DNA from: G963665925 sp963665925
GTDB taxonomy: Bacteria > Bacillota > Clostridia > Peptostreptococcales > Acidaminobacteraceae
Assembly (NCBI GenBank): GCA_963665925.1
Contig: OY762511.1
Span: 992,001 to 1,056,000 of the forward strand
Length of the DNA stretch: 64,000 bases
Direction: 5' to 3'
Both the position numbers and the translations under genes were made by a program. Shown here piece after piece: positions 8,829 to 16,446 of the stretch; the first letter of the stretch is position 1; the number at the start of each line of letters is the position of its first letter. The notes under the pieces are model-generated. The model did no database searches. It had not been told where the DNA came from and saw nothing but the letters and a program-made list of their open reading frames with translations.

Positions 8829-9857
8829 ATGAAAAAAACGTTAGCAATACTGCTCGTACTGGTTATGGTTCTTCTATCTGGTTGTGGCAAGAGTGCCACA
8901 TCCTCGGACACTGCTGGACCAAAACAGGGTGAATTCAAAATCAAGGTAGGTCTTGTAACACCTGAACAGGATATCGCAACACAGTCCATGCGTCATTTTG
9001 AAGAACAGGTTGAGAAAATGTCTGAAGGTCGAATTGATGTTGAAGTCTTCCCAGGTGGTGCACTGGGCGGCAGCGCGGATATTTTCAACGGCGTTCAGGA
9101 TGAATCCATTGAAATGTGTGTAAATATCTATCCACCATTTGCACAATTCACAGATGCCTTCCTGCTTTACAACCTGCCATATCTGTTTGACTCTAAAGAG
9201 ACTGCTTTTGAGTTCCTTGACAGTGATATCGCAAAGGGCATTGCAGAAAGCATTGAGGATAAAGGCTTTAAACAGCTCGCTGTTTTTGATGGCGGCTACC
9301 GAAACGTTTCAAATAACGATAAGCCCGTCACTTCGCCGAGCGATCTTTCCGGACTTAAAATCAGAACACTCAACAATCCAGTACAGCTGGACTACTTCAA
9401 GGCTTACGGTGCGAACCCGACACCCCTTCCATATGGAGATATTTACGTAGGGCTTCAGACAAAAACCATAGATGGTCAGGAGAATAGCTTCAGTAATATT
9501 GCCAGCATGAAATTCAATGAGGTTCAAAAATACGTGACAGATACACAACATGCCTTTGATCCTGTTGGCATGTTCATCAATACAGATGTCTATGCATCCT
9601 ACCCGGATGATATCAAGGCAATAATTGATGAAGCAGCTGCGAGCACGCAAGCTTTCAACCGCGAACTTGCCGTAAAACTGGAAGCGGATAGTCTGGATAA
9701 GATTTCTGAGACAACTGAAATCACATATCTGACAGATGAGGAAAGACAGGTTTTCATCGACATGGCACAACCAACCTACAAAAACTTTGAAGACCAAATT
9801 GGCAAAGATCTTCTTGAAAGCGCTCTGCAAAGAATCTCTGAGATTGAAAACCAATAG
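8829..9857 (+). CDS. dctP: TRAP transporter substrate-binding lipoprotein, DctP family
   Basis: This 342-residue protein begins with a lipoprotein signal peptide (MKKTLAILLVLVMVLLSGCG, lipobox LSGC with Cys20). The rest matches the DctP/TAXI-like TRAP binding fold, with GGALGGSADIFNGVQDESIEM near residue 80 and the typical LSGLKIRTLNNPVQLDYFKAYGANPTPLPYGDIYVGLQTKTIDGQEN region at about 170-220. The conserved Arg of LKIRT normally contacts a substrate carboxylate. It delivers a carboxylate-type solute to the DctQM permease encoded downstream. The start follows an AAGGGGGAAG ribosome binding site. The exact substrate cannot be read from sequence. Confidence 0.92.
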   Translation: MKKTLAILLVLVMVLLSGCGKSATSSDTAGPKQGEFKIKVGLVTPEQDIATQSMRHFEEQVEKMSEGRIDVEVFPGGALGGSADIFNGVQDESIEMCVNIYPPFAQFTDAFLLYNLPYLFDSKETAFEFLDSDIAKGIAESIEDKGFKQLAVFDGGYRNVSNNDKPVTSPSDLSGLKIRTLNNPVQLDYFKAYGANPTPLPYGDIYVGLQTKTIDGQENSFSNIASMKFNEVQKYVTDTQHAFDPVGMFINTDVYASYPDDIKAIIDEAAASTQAFNRELAVKLEADSLDKISETTEITYLTDEERQVFIDMAQPTYKNFEDQIGKDLLESALQRISEIENQ

Positions 9858-9884
9858 AAAGCTGGATTTGTATTAGGTAAGTCC

Positions 9885-9929
9885 GAGGTGTCTCGCTGCG
9901 CTTAGTCATTCGACCCAGTGGGACACCTC
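9885..9929 (+). promoter_or_regulatory. Intercistronic stem-loop between dctP and dctQ
   Basis: GAGGTGTC (9885-9892) pairs with GACACCTC (9922-9929), leaving a loop of about 29 bases that may form a smaller hairpin. No strong T tract follows. Such a hairpin could protect the dctP end of the message or partly terminate transcription, giving more binding protein than permease. This function is inferred. Confidence 0.6.
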
Positions 9930-9955
9930 CTTTAACGTCTGTAAAGGAGGTTTAT

Positions 9956-10447
9956 ATGAAACTATTAAGATGGGCAGATGAGTACATTGAAGAGTGCCTG
10001 CTGATTGTCACTTACACAGCTATGCTCGTCATTGCCACAGCCCAAGTCTTTTTCCGTTATGTCGTGAACTACTCAATTTCATGGAGTCAGGACCTCTTGA
10101 CCTATATGCTGATTTGGTCCGTGTTCATTGGCATCTCTTTAGCTGTAAAAAAACGAAAACATATTAAGGTAGAGCTCGCCTTTGTCCTACTGCCTGAGAA
10201 AAGTCAGTTTCATTTGAAGGTGGTCTCAAACATGGCATTTATGCTATTTTGCGGTATTTTTTCTTATTTTTCAATCATCAAGGTTTACAAGCTCATATTT
10301 GTGTTGCCTCAAATATCCGAGTCGACAGGCATATCCATGTGGATGATTCAGGTCGCCGTTCCTGTTGGCTTTCTGCTTAGCATTTACAGATTGATTCAGG
10401 ACACGCATCTCCTCATCAAAGAACACGCTGAAGGAGGTTCCAACTAA
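9956..10447 (+). CDS. dctQ: TRAP transporter small permease subunit, DctQ family
   Basis: This 163-residue membrane protein has four predicted membrane segments and the family signature VIATAQVFFRYVVNYSISWSQDL near the N-terminus. It would form the permease with DctM, which it overlaps by one base of the stop codon (TAATG). That overlap indicates translational coupling. The start follows AAAGGAGG. DctQ is the small, non-catalytic membrane partner in TRAP transporters. Confidence 0.92.
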   Translation: MKLLRWADEYIEECLLIVTYTAMLVIATAQVFFRYVVNYSISWSQDLLTYMLIWSVFIGISLAVKKRKHIKVELAFVLLPEKSQFHLKVVSNMAFMLFCGIFSYFSIIKVYKLIFVLPQISESTGISMWMIQVAVPVGFLLSIYRLIQDTHLLIKEHAEGGSN

Positions 10448-11733
10448 TGCATATTTTTCTTCTGCTGATTTCCTTCGCGGTCCTTATTTTTTTGTCTGTA
10501 CCAATTGGTGTTGCCATCGGCATGGCGCTGTGTATCTATGGCTTCAGCGGTGGAGCCATGGGACTGGACTTCATATCACAAGCCATTTTTTCCTCTATGA
10601 ACAGCTTCCCGCTTATAGCCATTCCTTTTTTCATACTTGCAGGATCTCTTATGGAAGGCGGCGGCTTATCCAAACGTCTCATCAACCTATCTAACTCCAT
10701 GGTTGGGCATTTCACGGGTGGCCTTGGAATTGTAACCGTGCTTACCTGTATCTTTTTCGGCGCAATCAGCGGTTCAGCCATCGCCACTGTCGCTGCAATC
10801 GGAACCATCATGATTCCTGCCATGGAAGAACAGGGGTATCCTCGTGACTTCTCCACTGCCTTAACTGCAGCGGCAGGCGTTCTAGGCACCATCATTCCGC
10901 CGAGTATTCCCATGGTCATGTACTGCGTGGCACTTCCTGCCGCATCTCCTGGAAATATGTTTATGGGCGGTATTGGACCTGGTCTGCTGGCAGGCGGCGC
11001 ACTCATTGTTCTCGTTTATTATTTTGCCAAAAGAAATGGCTACAGAAATACCAATGCGACCTTCCATATCAAGAATGTCATAAAATGCGCCAAGGAAGCG
11101 ATTTGGGCTCTTTTTGTTCCCGTCATCATCATCGGCGGTATTTATGGCGGAATTTTCTCAGCCACTGAAGCGGCAGTTGTTGCCTGCGTATACGGCTTTA
11201 TTGTCGGTAAGTTCATTTATAAGGAGCTTTCACTAAAACATACTGTAACCGCCCTGGTCAGCTCAGCAATAACGGTTTCATCCATACTGATCGTTGTCGC
11301 CACAGGGTCTGTGCTCGGCAAGATTCTAACCGTTGAAGGCGTCCCAAGAATGGTGGAGCACATGCTGACATCCATGAGCAGCAATGTTTATGTTCTATTG
11401 ATTGTCATCAACATTATTCTTCTGATTGTCGGCTGTATTATGGAAACCTTCACGGCAATCATCATTCTGAGCCCAATCCTCTATCCGATTGTTGCCCAGT
11501 ACGGCATCGATGTTTATCATTTCGGCGTCATGATGATTTTGAACTTGTCCATTGGCTTCATAACACCTCCAGTTGGATCAAACCTCTTTGTAGCCTGTGG
11601 GATTACCGGCATGAAGTTTGAGAATCTCGTCCGTTCCATATGGCCTTTTCTCATTGCACTTCTCATTGCCCTCATACTGGTCACATTCATACCTGGAATT
11701 ACGCTTTTCCTTCCAAGACTTCTGGCAATGTAG
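10447..11733 (+). CDS. dctM: TRAP transporter large permease subunit, DctM family
   Basis: This 428-residue polytopic protein has about 11-12 membrane segments and the DctM hallmarks: SMNSFPLIAIPFFILAGSLM, the GAISGSAIATVAAIGTIMIP motif, and a late GFITPPVGSNLFVACGI motif. It catalyses sodium- or proton-driven uptake of the solute captured by DctP. The start codon overlaps the dctQ stop, and a strong terminator follows 60 bases after the end. The length is usual for the family. Confidence 0.93.
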   Translation: MHIFLLLISFAVLIFLSVPIGVAIGMALCIYGFSGGAMGLDFISQAIFSSMNSFPLIAIPFFILAGSLMEGGGLSKRLINLSNSMVGHFTGGLGIVTVLTCIFFGAISGSAIATVAAIGTIMIPAMEEQGYPRDFSTALTAAAGVLGTIIPPSIPMVMYCVALPAASPGNMFMGGIGPGLLAGGALIVLVYYFAKRNGYRNTNATFHIKNVIKCAKEAIWALFVPVIIIGGIYGGIFSATEAAVVACVYGFIVGKFIYKELSLKHTVTALVSSAITVSSILIVVATGSVLGKILTVEGVPRMVEHMLTSMSSNVYVLLIVINIILLIVGCIMETFTAIIILSPILYPIVAQYGIDVYHFGVMMILNLSIGFITPPVGSNLFVACGITGMKFENLVRSIWPFLIALLIALILVTFIPGITLFLPRLLAM

Positions 11734-11792
11734 TCTAGGTCAGCCCTCTTCCAACTTTATAGTCAGGAATCTACTTTTCCAGGCTATAAAAT

Positions 11793-11834
11793 AACCCCTG
11801 AGCCATCGCTTTTCGATTGCGCTCAGGGGTTTTG
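11793..11834. terminator. Bidirectional terminator between dctM and the response regulator
   Basis: AACCCCTGAGC (11793-11803) pairs with GCTCAGGGGTT (11821-11831), followed by TTTGTTT on the plus strand and preceded by AAAATAA, giving a U-rich tail on the minus strand. It separates two convergent genes. Confidence 0.88.
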
Positions 11835-11836
11835 TT

Positions 11837-12541
11837 TCAATTGCTTATGCCGTGTTTTGGGATTCCCTCAAATACATAGCCGACACCACGTACTGTTTTA
11901 ATATAGAGTGGCTGATCCGGCACATCCTCAATGGTTTTTCTCAGACGTTTTATGGTAGTATTTACCAGATTTTCGTCATAGAATTCATTGCCCCAAACCG
12001 CGTTGAGGATTTGATTGCGTGTCAGCACAATATAGGCATTCTCCATCATATACTGGAGTAGTTTAAACTGGATGACAGGCATTTCTAGGTCCACGTCATT
12101 TTTGTAAACCTTGAACTTTTTACTGTGAACAGCCAAATCTCCACAGCGCAGAACATCTTCCGATGGGTCGATCTTTCTATAGGTCTTGAAGCGTCGAATG
12201 TTGGCCTTAATACGCATACTCAGGTCGATTGGGTCAAAGGGCTTTGAAATGAAGTCATCTGCACCGACGCTAAATCCTCGCATCATATCACTCTGTGTAT
12301 TGTTGCAGGTCAAAAATATTATGGGCACGTAGCTCACTTTCCGTATGGCCTTACAGACTTCTGTCCCAGACATGTCATCCATATTGACATCCAGGACGAT
12401 GAGGTCAAAGGTTTTATCGAATAAATCCAGGGCTTGAGCTCCCGAAGATGCCTTCACGATTTCCATGTCCTCGATGCTCAAAAAATCTTCAATCATTTCA
12501 GCAATCTCTATTTCGTCATCTACAATCATAATTTTCTGCAA
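11837..12541 (-). CDS. OmpR/PhoB-type response regulator
   Basis: The protein has an N-terminal receiver domain (KIMIVDDE acidic pair, phospho-acceptor Asp in FDLIVLDVNMDDMSG, Lys in DDFISKPFDP) and a C-terminal winged helix (about residues 135-230, ending IKTVRGVGYVFE). It should act as a phosphorylation-controlled DNA-binding regulator. I chose the TTG at 12541 (protein start MQKIMIVDDE) because AGGTGAG lies five bases before it. A GTG at 12586 and an ATG at 12559 are in frame, but the former coincides with a TATAAT box and the latter lacks a ribosome binding site. It is probably the partner of the kinase at 6804-8591, since both flank the TRAP genes (inference). Confidence 0.88.
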   Translation of the reverse strand: MQKIMIVDDEIEIAEMIEDFLSIEDMEIVKASSGAQALDLFDKTFDLIVLDVNMDDMSGTEVCKAIRKVSYVPIIFLTCNNTQSDMMRGFSVGADDFISKPFDPIDLSMRIKANIRRFKTYRKIDPSEDVLRCGDLAVHSKKFKVYKNDVDLEMPVIQFKLLQYMMENAYIVLTRNQILNAVWGNEFYDENLVNTTIKRLRKTIEDVPDQPLYIKTVRGVGYVFEGIPKHGISN

Positions 12542-12590
12542 CTGACTCACCTGCCTCATCTGCTTAAATTTTCGGATATAGAACACTCTA

Positions 12591-12596
12591 ATTATA
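12591..12596 (-). promoter_or_regulatory. Perfect -10 box (TATAAT) for the response regulator
   Basis: TATAAT is read on the minus strand here. A transcript starting six or seven bases further on would begin near 12584, which supports a start codon at 12541 rather than at 12586. No clear -35 box was found. Confidence 0.45.
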
Positions 12597-12738
12597 GCAT
12601 ACGAAATGTTCTGCAGGGAATGTATACACAGGGTGACTTAAATAGTAAAATTACATTGACTTTGGTATACTATGACCATAATTAGGCCATTCATACCGAT
12701 CATTTTCCAATCGAATTTAAAAACGGGAGAAATAGAGC

Positions 12739-14256
12739 ATGCATGATATTTACACACAGCTACGCGATATTTTAAGAAATGAATACGTCGATATAGATCT
12801 GACTAAAAAAAAGCTTGAAGCCCTGGAAAAGGACGCAAAATCTTCGGGACCTCAATTTGAGCACTTCAGACTTGCCTGTCTGAACAATCTCACCCACCAG
12901 CATGCAATTGCCATTGACTATGCCAACAGAGCGCTGAAAACTGCAGAGTCTGACAACGATACCTTTCTTCTTGAGCACATACATACCCTTCTTGGTTTTA
13001 TAGCCTATAACCGGGGAAACTTTGAGAAATGTATCGAGCATTACCTTCAAGCCCTTCAATATACCCAATCTCCTAGAATTCTCAATAATATCGGTGCCAT
13101 TTTCGATGACTTCGATGATGTCTACGAGGCTTACAGGTATTATCGCCAGGCCGAAGAGGCTTTTGATGACCCTCTCAACTTCCGCCTGCTCGCCATCATA
13201 TACAGCAATATTGCAGAATGCGAAACTACCTTTGGACATTATGACGAGGCCCTACGTTATTTAAGGATGTCTCAGGACCAGATAAAAAAATTCACCGACA
13301 ATGACGGCACTGCCTATATTTACAACGCCTTAGGGGATTTAGCCTATGTTCAAGGGGACTACGATACAGCAATCGACCACTACACCCAGGGGGAAACCTT
13401 TTCGAAAAATGAATCTATCCTGGTTTACTATAGAAATTTCATTTTGAATCATGCGAATGCACTTTTTGCAAAAGGGGACCTTGAAGGTGCCAAATCCCGT
13501 ATAGATATGCTCTTTGAAAACAGCTCAGAGTATAATTTCGACACAAACATTCCTGAAATTCAGGAGCTTCTGGCTAAAATTGCAGATGCTGAAGGTCAGC
13601 TGGAAAAAGCCTATGAACATTATAAAAGCTACATCGAACTGGTTAAACAAAGGCAAGCTGCCACATTACAGCACAGAAGCGAGAGCATTAAGACTTCCAT
13701 CAAAATCGCGCATCTTCACACACAGCTGAATACCCTCAGCAAAATTTCAAGAGCGGATGCCCTGACGGGTCTAGCGAATCGATTTGCCCTTCGCGAATAC
13801 ATGAATGGATGGTCTGCTCTCAATGAAACAGAGGAGGCTGTCATCGCCCTCTTCGATGTGGACAACTTCAAGCTGCACAATGACAGTTATGGACATGCAC
13901 ACGGGGACACCTGCCTAGCTGAGGTGGCACGTATCTTAAAGAACCGCCTGCTTTCAGAATCTGGTGGCGTTTTCAGATACGGCGGTGATGAGTTTCTTGT
14001 CGCCCTCATCGGATACGCCCCTGAGGAAGCCCAGCAAAAGCTGGAGTTGACCCGTGAGGCCATTGAAGCGCTCAACACCACCCTATCAATGTCCGAAGGT
14101 GAAACGCAGGCCCTTATTTCATGCAGTATCGGCGCTGTGACAGTCGCCGCTAACAGCAGACAGTCCTTTGAAGAGCTCTTCGACATTGCCGACCGCGCAC
14201 TTTACATTTCAAAGGATCAGGGCAGAAACCGAGTTACGGTTTTACCGTCAAAATAA
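12739..14256 (+). CDS. TPR-repeat diguanylate cyclase (GGDEF protein)
   Basis: This 505-residue cytoplasmic protein has about six to eight TPR-like helical repeats (residues 1-310; for example GNFEKCIEHYLQALQY and GHYDEALRYLRMSQDQ) and then a GGDEF domain (about 340-500). The catalytic loop is canonical (RYGGDEFLVAL), and DALTGLANR and FDVDNFKLHNDSYGHAHGD are present. It should therefore make cyclic di-GMP from GTP, with the TPR region probably binding a protein partner. No membrane segment or signal peptide is seen. It is divergent from the response regulator and has its own terminator. Confidence 0.92.
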   Translation: MHDIYTQLRDILRNEYVDIDLTKKKLEALEKDAKSSGPQFEHFRLACLNNLTHQHAIAIDYANRALKTAESDNDTFLLEHIHTLLGFIAYNRGNFEKCIEHYLQALQYTQSPRILNNIGAIFDDFDDVYEAYRYYRQAEEAFDDPLNFRLLAIIYSNIAECETTFGHYDEALRYLRMSQDQIKKFTDNDGTAYIYNALGDLAYVQGDYDTAIDHYTQGETFSKNESILVYYRNFILNHANALFAKGDLEGAKSRIDMLFENSSEYNFDTNIPEIQELLAKIADAEGQLEKAYEHYKSYIELVKQRQAATLQHRSESIKTSIKIAHLHTQLNTLSKISRADALTGLANRFALREYMNGWSALNETEEAVIALFDVDNFKLHNDSYGHAHGDTCLAEVARILKNRLLSESGGVFRYGGDEFLVALIGYAPEEAQQKLELTREAIEALNTTLSMSEGETQALISCSIGAVTVAANSRQSFEELFDIADRALYISKDQGRNRVTVLPSK

Positions 14257-14299
14257 TCATAACTTAGGCTTGATGGATTTCGGAGTTTGTCAACAGTCT

Positions 14300-14335
14300 G
14301 TGCCCCCTATGCGCATGCATAGGGGGCACAATTTT
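14300..14335. terminator. Strong bidirectional terminator
   Basis: GTGCCCCCTATGC pairs with GCATAGGGGGCAC (14300-14329), an almost loopless stem, followed by ATTTTAT. It separates the convergent GGDEF gene and the dehydrogenase gene. Confidence 0.85.
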
Positions 14336-15299
14336 ATATATTGATAACCACTTTTCCGGTAAACGCATTCTTTGCATAGGCTTCAATGGCCTCGATGCCC
14401 TTTTCAAGTGATTCGTACTCCTTCATGACAATTTGCAGTTTGCCCGATGCATAAAGGTCCTGGAGATAGTCAAGGCCTCTGTTTTTCTTGAGCATGACCA
14501 GCTGGACTTTTTTATTGGTAAAGATATGAATAAGAAGGGACAGCATCAGGGTTTTAATGAGTCGCCATGATCCGCCACCAATGATCAGGTACCTGCCGCC
14601 CGGATTGAGTACTTTTAGCCCCTTCAAAACGGATCGGTTCAATTTATTGTCGAGTATGATGTCATATTTCATTGGCTGCTCTGTAAAATCTGAAGTGGTG
14701 TAATCCACCATTTTCTCAAATCCCACAGACTTCATTAGGTCAAATTTTGATGATGCGTCCACACCATCAACAATACCGCCAGCTTCCCTAGCCATCTGTA
14801 CACCGAGGGTACCTACACCACCGCCAGCACCATTGATCAGGACGCGTTCACCCGGCTTGATTTTTCCATACTCAAAGAGTCCTTGGTAGGCCAGCACCCC
14901 CGCCTGAGGCAGCGCTGCAGCTTCAGCATAGCGTATACCTTCAGACATAGGGACTACCGCGTCTTCTTTCACTGCAACATATTCAGCAAATCCGCCCCAC
15001 TTGTCTGATAGGTCCCCAAGAACCTTGTCTCCAACTTGAAACTGGGTCACTGAACGGCCAACCGCTTCAACCTGTCCTGCAATATCCGAACCGAGTATAT
15101 GGGTTTTCTGTGGCTTCTTCAACCCGTTTTGCAGCCGCAGAACATATGGAACACCCTGCAGCATGCCAAGGTCAAAATCATTGACAGACGCTGCATGAAT
15201 ACGTATGAGCAGTTCATCATCAGCCACTTTTGGTTTTTCTACCGTCTCAAGTACAAGCTTTTCTATGCCGCCATATTCATAATATGATATTGCCTTCAT
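14334..15299 (-). CDS. Medium-chain (quinone reductase-like) NAD(P)-dependent alcohol dehydrogenase
   Basis: This 321-residue protein matches the MDR superfamily. It has a GroES-like N-terminal domain (LLIRIHAASVNDFDLGMLQG, LGSDIAGQVEAVG) and a Rossmann domain with NGAGGGVGTLGVQMA near residues 155-172. The zinc-binding cysteines of classical alcohol dehydrogenases are absent, so it most resembles zinc-free quinone oxidoreductase/zeta-crystallin-like enzymes that reduce enones or quinones with NAD(P)H. The start follows GGGGGAATCAC. It is a single-gene unit ending at a shared terminator. The substrate is unknown. Confidence 0.88.
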   Translation of the reverse strand: MKAISYYEYGGIEKLVLETVEKPKVADDELLIRIHAASVNDFDLGMLQGVPYVLRLQNGLKKPQKTHILGSDIAGQVEAVGRSVTQFQVGDKVLGDLSDKWGGFAEYVAVKEDAVVPMSEGIRYAEAAALPQAGVLAYQGLFEYGKIKPGERVLINGAGGGVGTLGVQMAREAGGIVDGVDASSKFDLMKSVGFEKMVDYTTSDFTEQPMKYDIILDNKLNRSVLKGLKVLNPGGRYLIIGGGSWRLIKTLMLSLLIHIFTNKKVQLVMLKKNRGLDYLQDLYASGKLQIVMKEYESLEKGIEAIEAYAKNAFTGKVVINI

Positions 15300-15396
15300 T
15301 TGTGATTCCCCCTACTACGCACACCCCATGCTCTCTGCGAAAGCATTACAAACATTATTTGTACTCATTCTATACCCCTCAGATTAGATTCAATTT

Positions 15397-15436
15397 AAAA
15401 AAGCCAGATAAATGGATTAGAATCCACCGATCTGGC
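15397..15436 (-). terminator. Terminator-like hairpin in the leader of the dehydrogenase gene
   Basis: On the minus strand GCCAGAT (15436-15430) pairs with ATCTGGC (15409-15403), with an inner GGAT/ATCC pairing, and six T residues follow (15402-15397). It lies about 100 bases upstream of the start at 15299. There is no minus-strand gene upstream to terminate, so it may be a transcription attenuator or may stop antisense transcripts. Confidence 0.5.
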
Positions 15437-15458
15437 CTTATAACGAGATATCTTATCC

Positions 15459-15487
15459 TTGACATTTTTTATTAATCTTCATACGCT
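15459..15487 (+). promoter_or_regulatory. Candidate promoter for the iclR-type gene
   Basis: A perfect TTGACA box (15459-15464) is followed after 17 bases by TACGCT (15482-15487), a weak -10 match. AT-rich sequence with TATATT follows. The start codon is about 30 bases downstream. Confidence 0.4.
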
Positions 15488-15518
15488 TATATTATAAATA
15501 TGAATTTGAGAGGTCATC

Positions 15519-16280
15519 ATGGTTGAGAAAAATATAATTGTTTCTGTCGAAAAATCCATTAAAGTCCTAAACGCACTTGCAAAAGAACCTTATAGTTTAA
15601 CAGCAAATGAAATCAGCAAAGAAGTCGACTTAAATCGCTCCACCGTACATAGACTTCTAACAACTCTTTTAAGTTCTAGAATGGTTATCCAAGATAAAAA
15701 TTCATCCAAATATATGATTGGTCCTCAAGCTTATAGAATCGGCATGGCTTATCAGCATCATTTTGATTCAAATGATACTATCCGTTCTTGCATTAACGAT
15801 GTAGCACGCGAGCTTAATATGAACGTCGGATATTCAATCAAAGATGGTATGAGTATTATCAGTTTTTATGAGACCGAACTCTATTCCGATGTGATTTTCG
15901 GCTACAAAATCGGTTCTAAATGGCCTATCACACGAGGTGCTTGCGCACGTTCTATTCTAGCTTTTCATGAGCCATTTGAAGAAATTGAGGAACTGATAAA
16001 TAACGCAACTTTAGTAAAAAAGACGCCGTATACTATTACTGACTACGAGCAGCTTATTCAGAAATACCGAGAAACCAGACAACAAGGCTATGCTTTTAGC
16101 GATCAAGAAAATATTCTTGGTGCTCTCGGAATTGGATATCCCGTACGTGACATATATGGAGAAGTTGTTGCAACTATTACTGTCGCAGCGATTAAAGCGT
16201 CGTTAACCGATGAAAAAATCAATTACATTTTGAAATCTCTGGAAGAAACAGCTAAAAAAATCCAAGCTTTTCTCGTATAG
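15519..16280 (+). CDS. IclR-family transcriptional regulator
   Basis: This 253-residue protein has an N-terminal winged helix-turn-helix (TANEISKEVDLNRSTVHRLLTTLLSSRMV, about residues 25-55) and an IclR effector domain (about 75-250, with GACARSILAF and SDQENILGALGIGYPV). It starts after AGAGGTCATC. IclR proteins bind small organic effectors and usually control adjacent catabolic genes. Here the YfcC-type carrier and the M20 amidohydrolase downstream are the likely targets. Base composition of this gene and the next two looks more AT-rich than the flanking genes. Confidence 0.9.
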   Translation: MVEKNIIVSVEKSIKVLNALAKEPYSLTANEISKEVDLNRSTVHRLLTTLLSSRMVIQDKNSSKYMIGPQAYRIGMAYQHHFDSNDTIRSCINDVARELNMNVGYSIKDGMSIISFYETELYSDVIFGYKIGSKWPITRGACARSILAFHEPFEEIEELINNATLVKKTPYTITDYEQLIQKYRETRQQGYAFSDQENILGALGIGYPVRDIYGEVVATITVAAIKASLTDEKINYILKSLEETAKKIQAFLV

Positions 16281-16309
16281 TATAACCACAAAATGAAAAT
16301 GGATTGCTT

Positions 16310-16343
16310 AAAAGAAGTACTCAATGATGAGTACTTCTTTTGT
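16310..16343 (+). terminator. Terminator after the iclR-type gene
   Basis: AAAAGAAGTACTCA (16310-16323) pairs perfectly with TGAGTACTTCTTTT (16328-16341) around a four-base loop, with the T tract inside the 3' arm. It separates the regulator from the transporter genes. Confidence 0.8.
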
Positions 16344-16352
16344 GCGAATTAT

Positions 16353-16381
16353 TTGACAATTCAAAATAAGTGGACTATACT
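16353..16381 (+). promoter_or_regulatory. Near-consensus sigma-A promoter for the YfcC/M20 operon
   Basis: TTGACA (16353-16358), exactly 17 bases, then TATACT (16376-16381). This matches the vegetative consensus at 11 of 12 positions and is the best promoter in the window. It lies directly between the iclR terminator and the carrier gene. Confidence 0.8.
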
Positions 16382-16446
16382 TTACTTGTTCATATAGTGC
16401 ACGCATGTTCATAATGCGAACTACGTATAGGAATAAGGGGGAAGTA

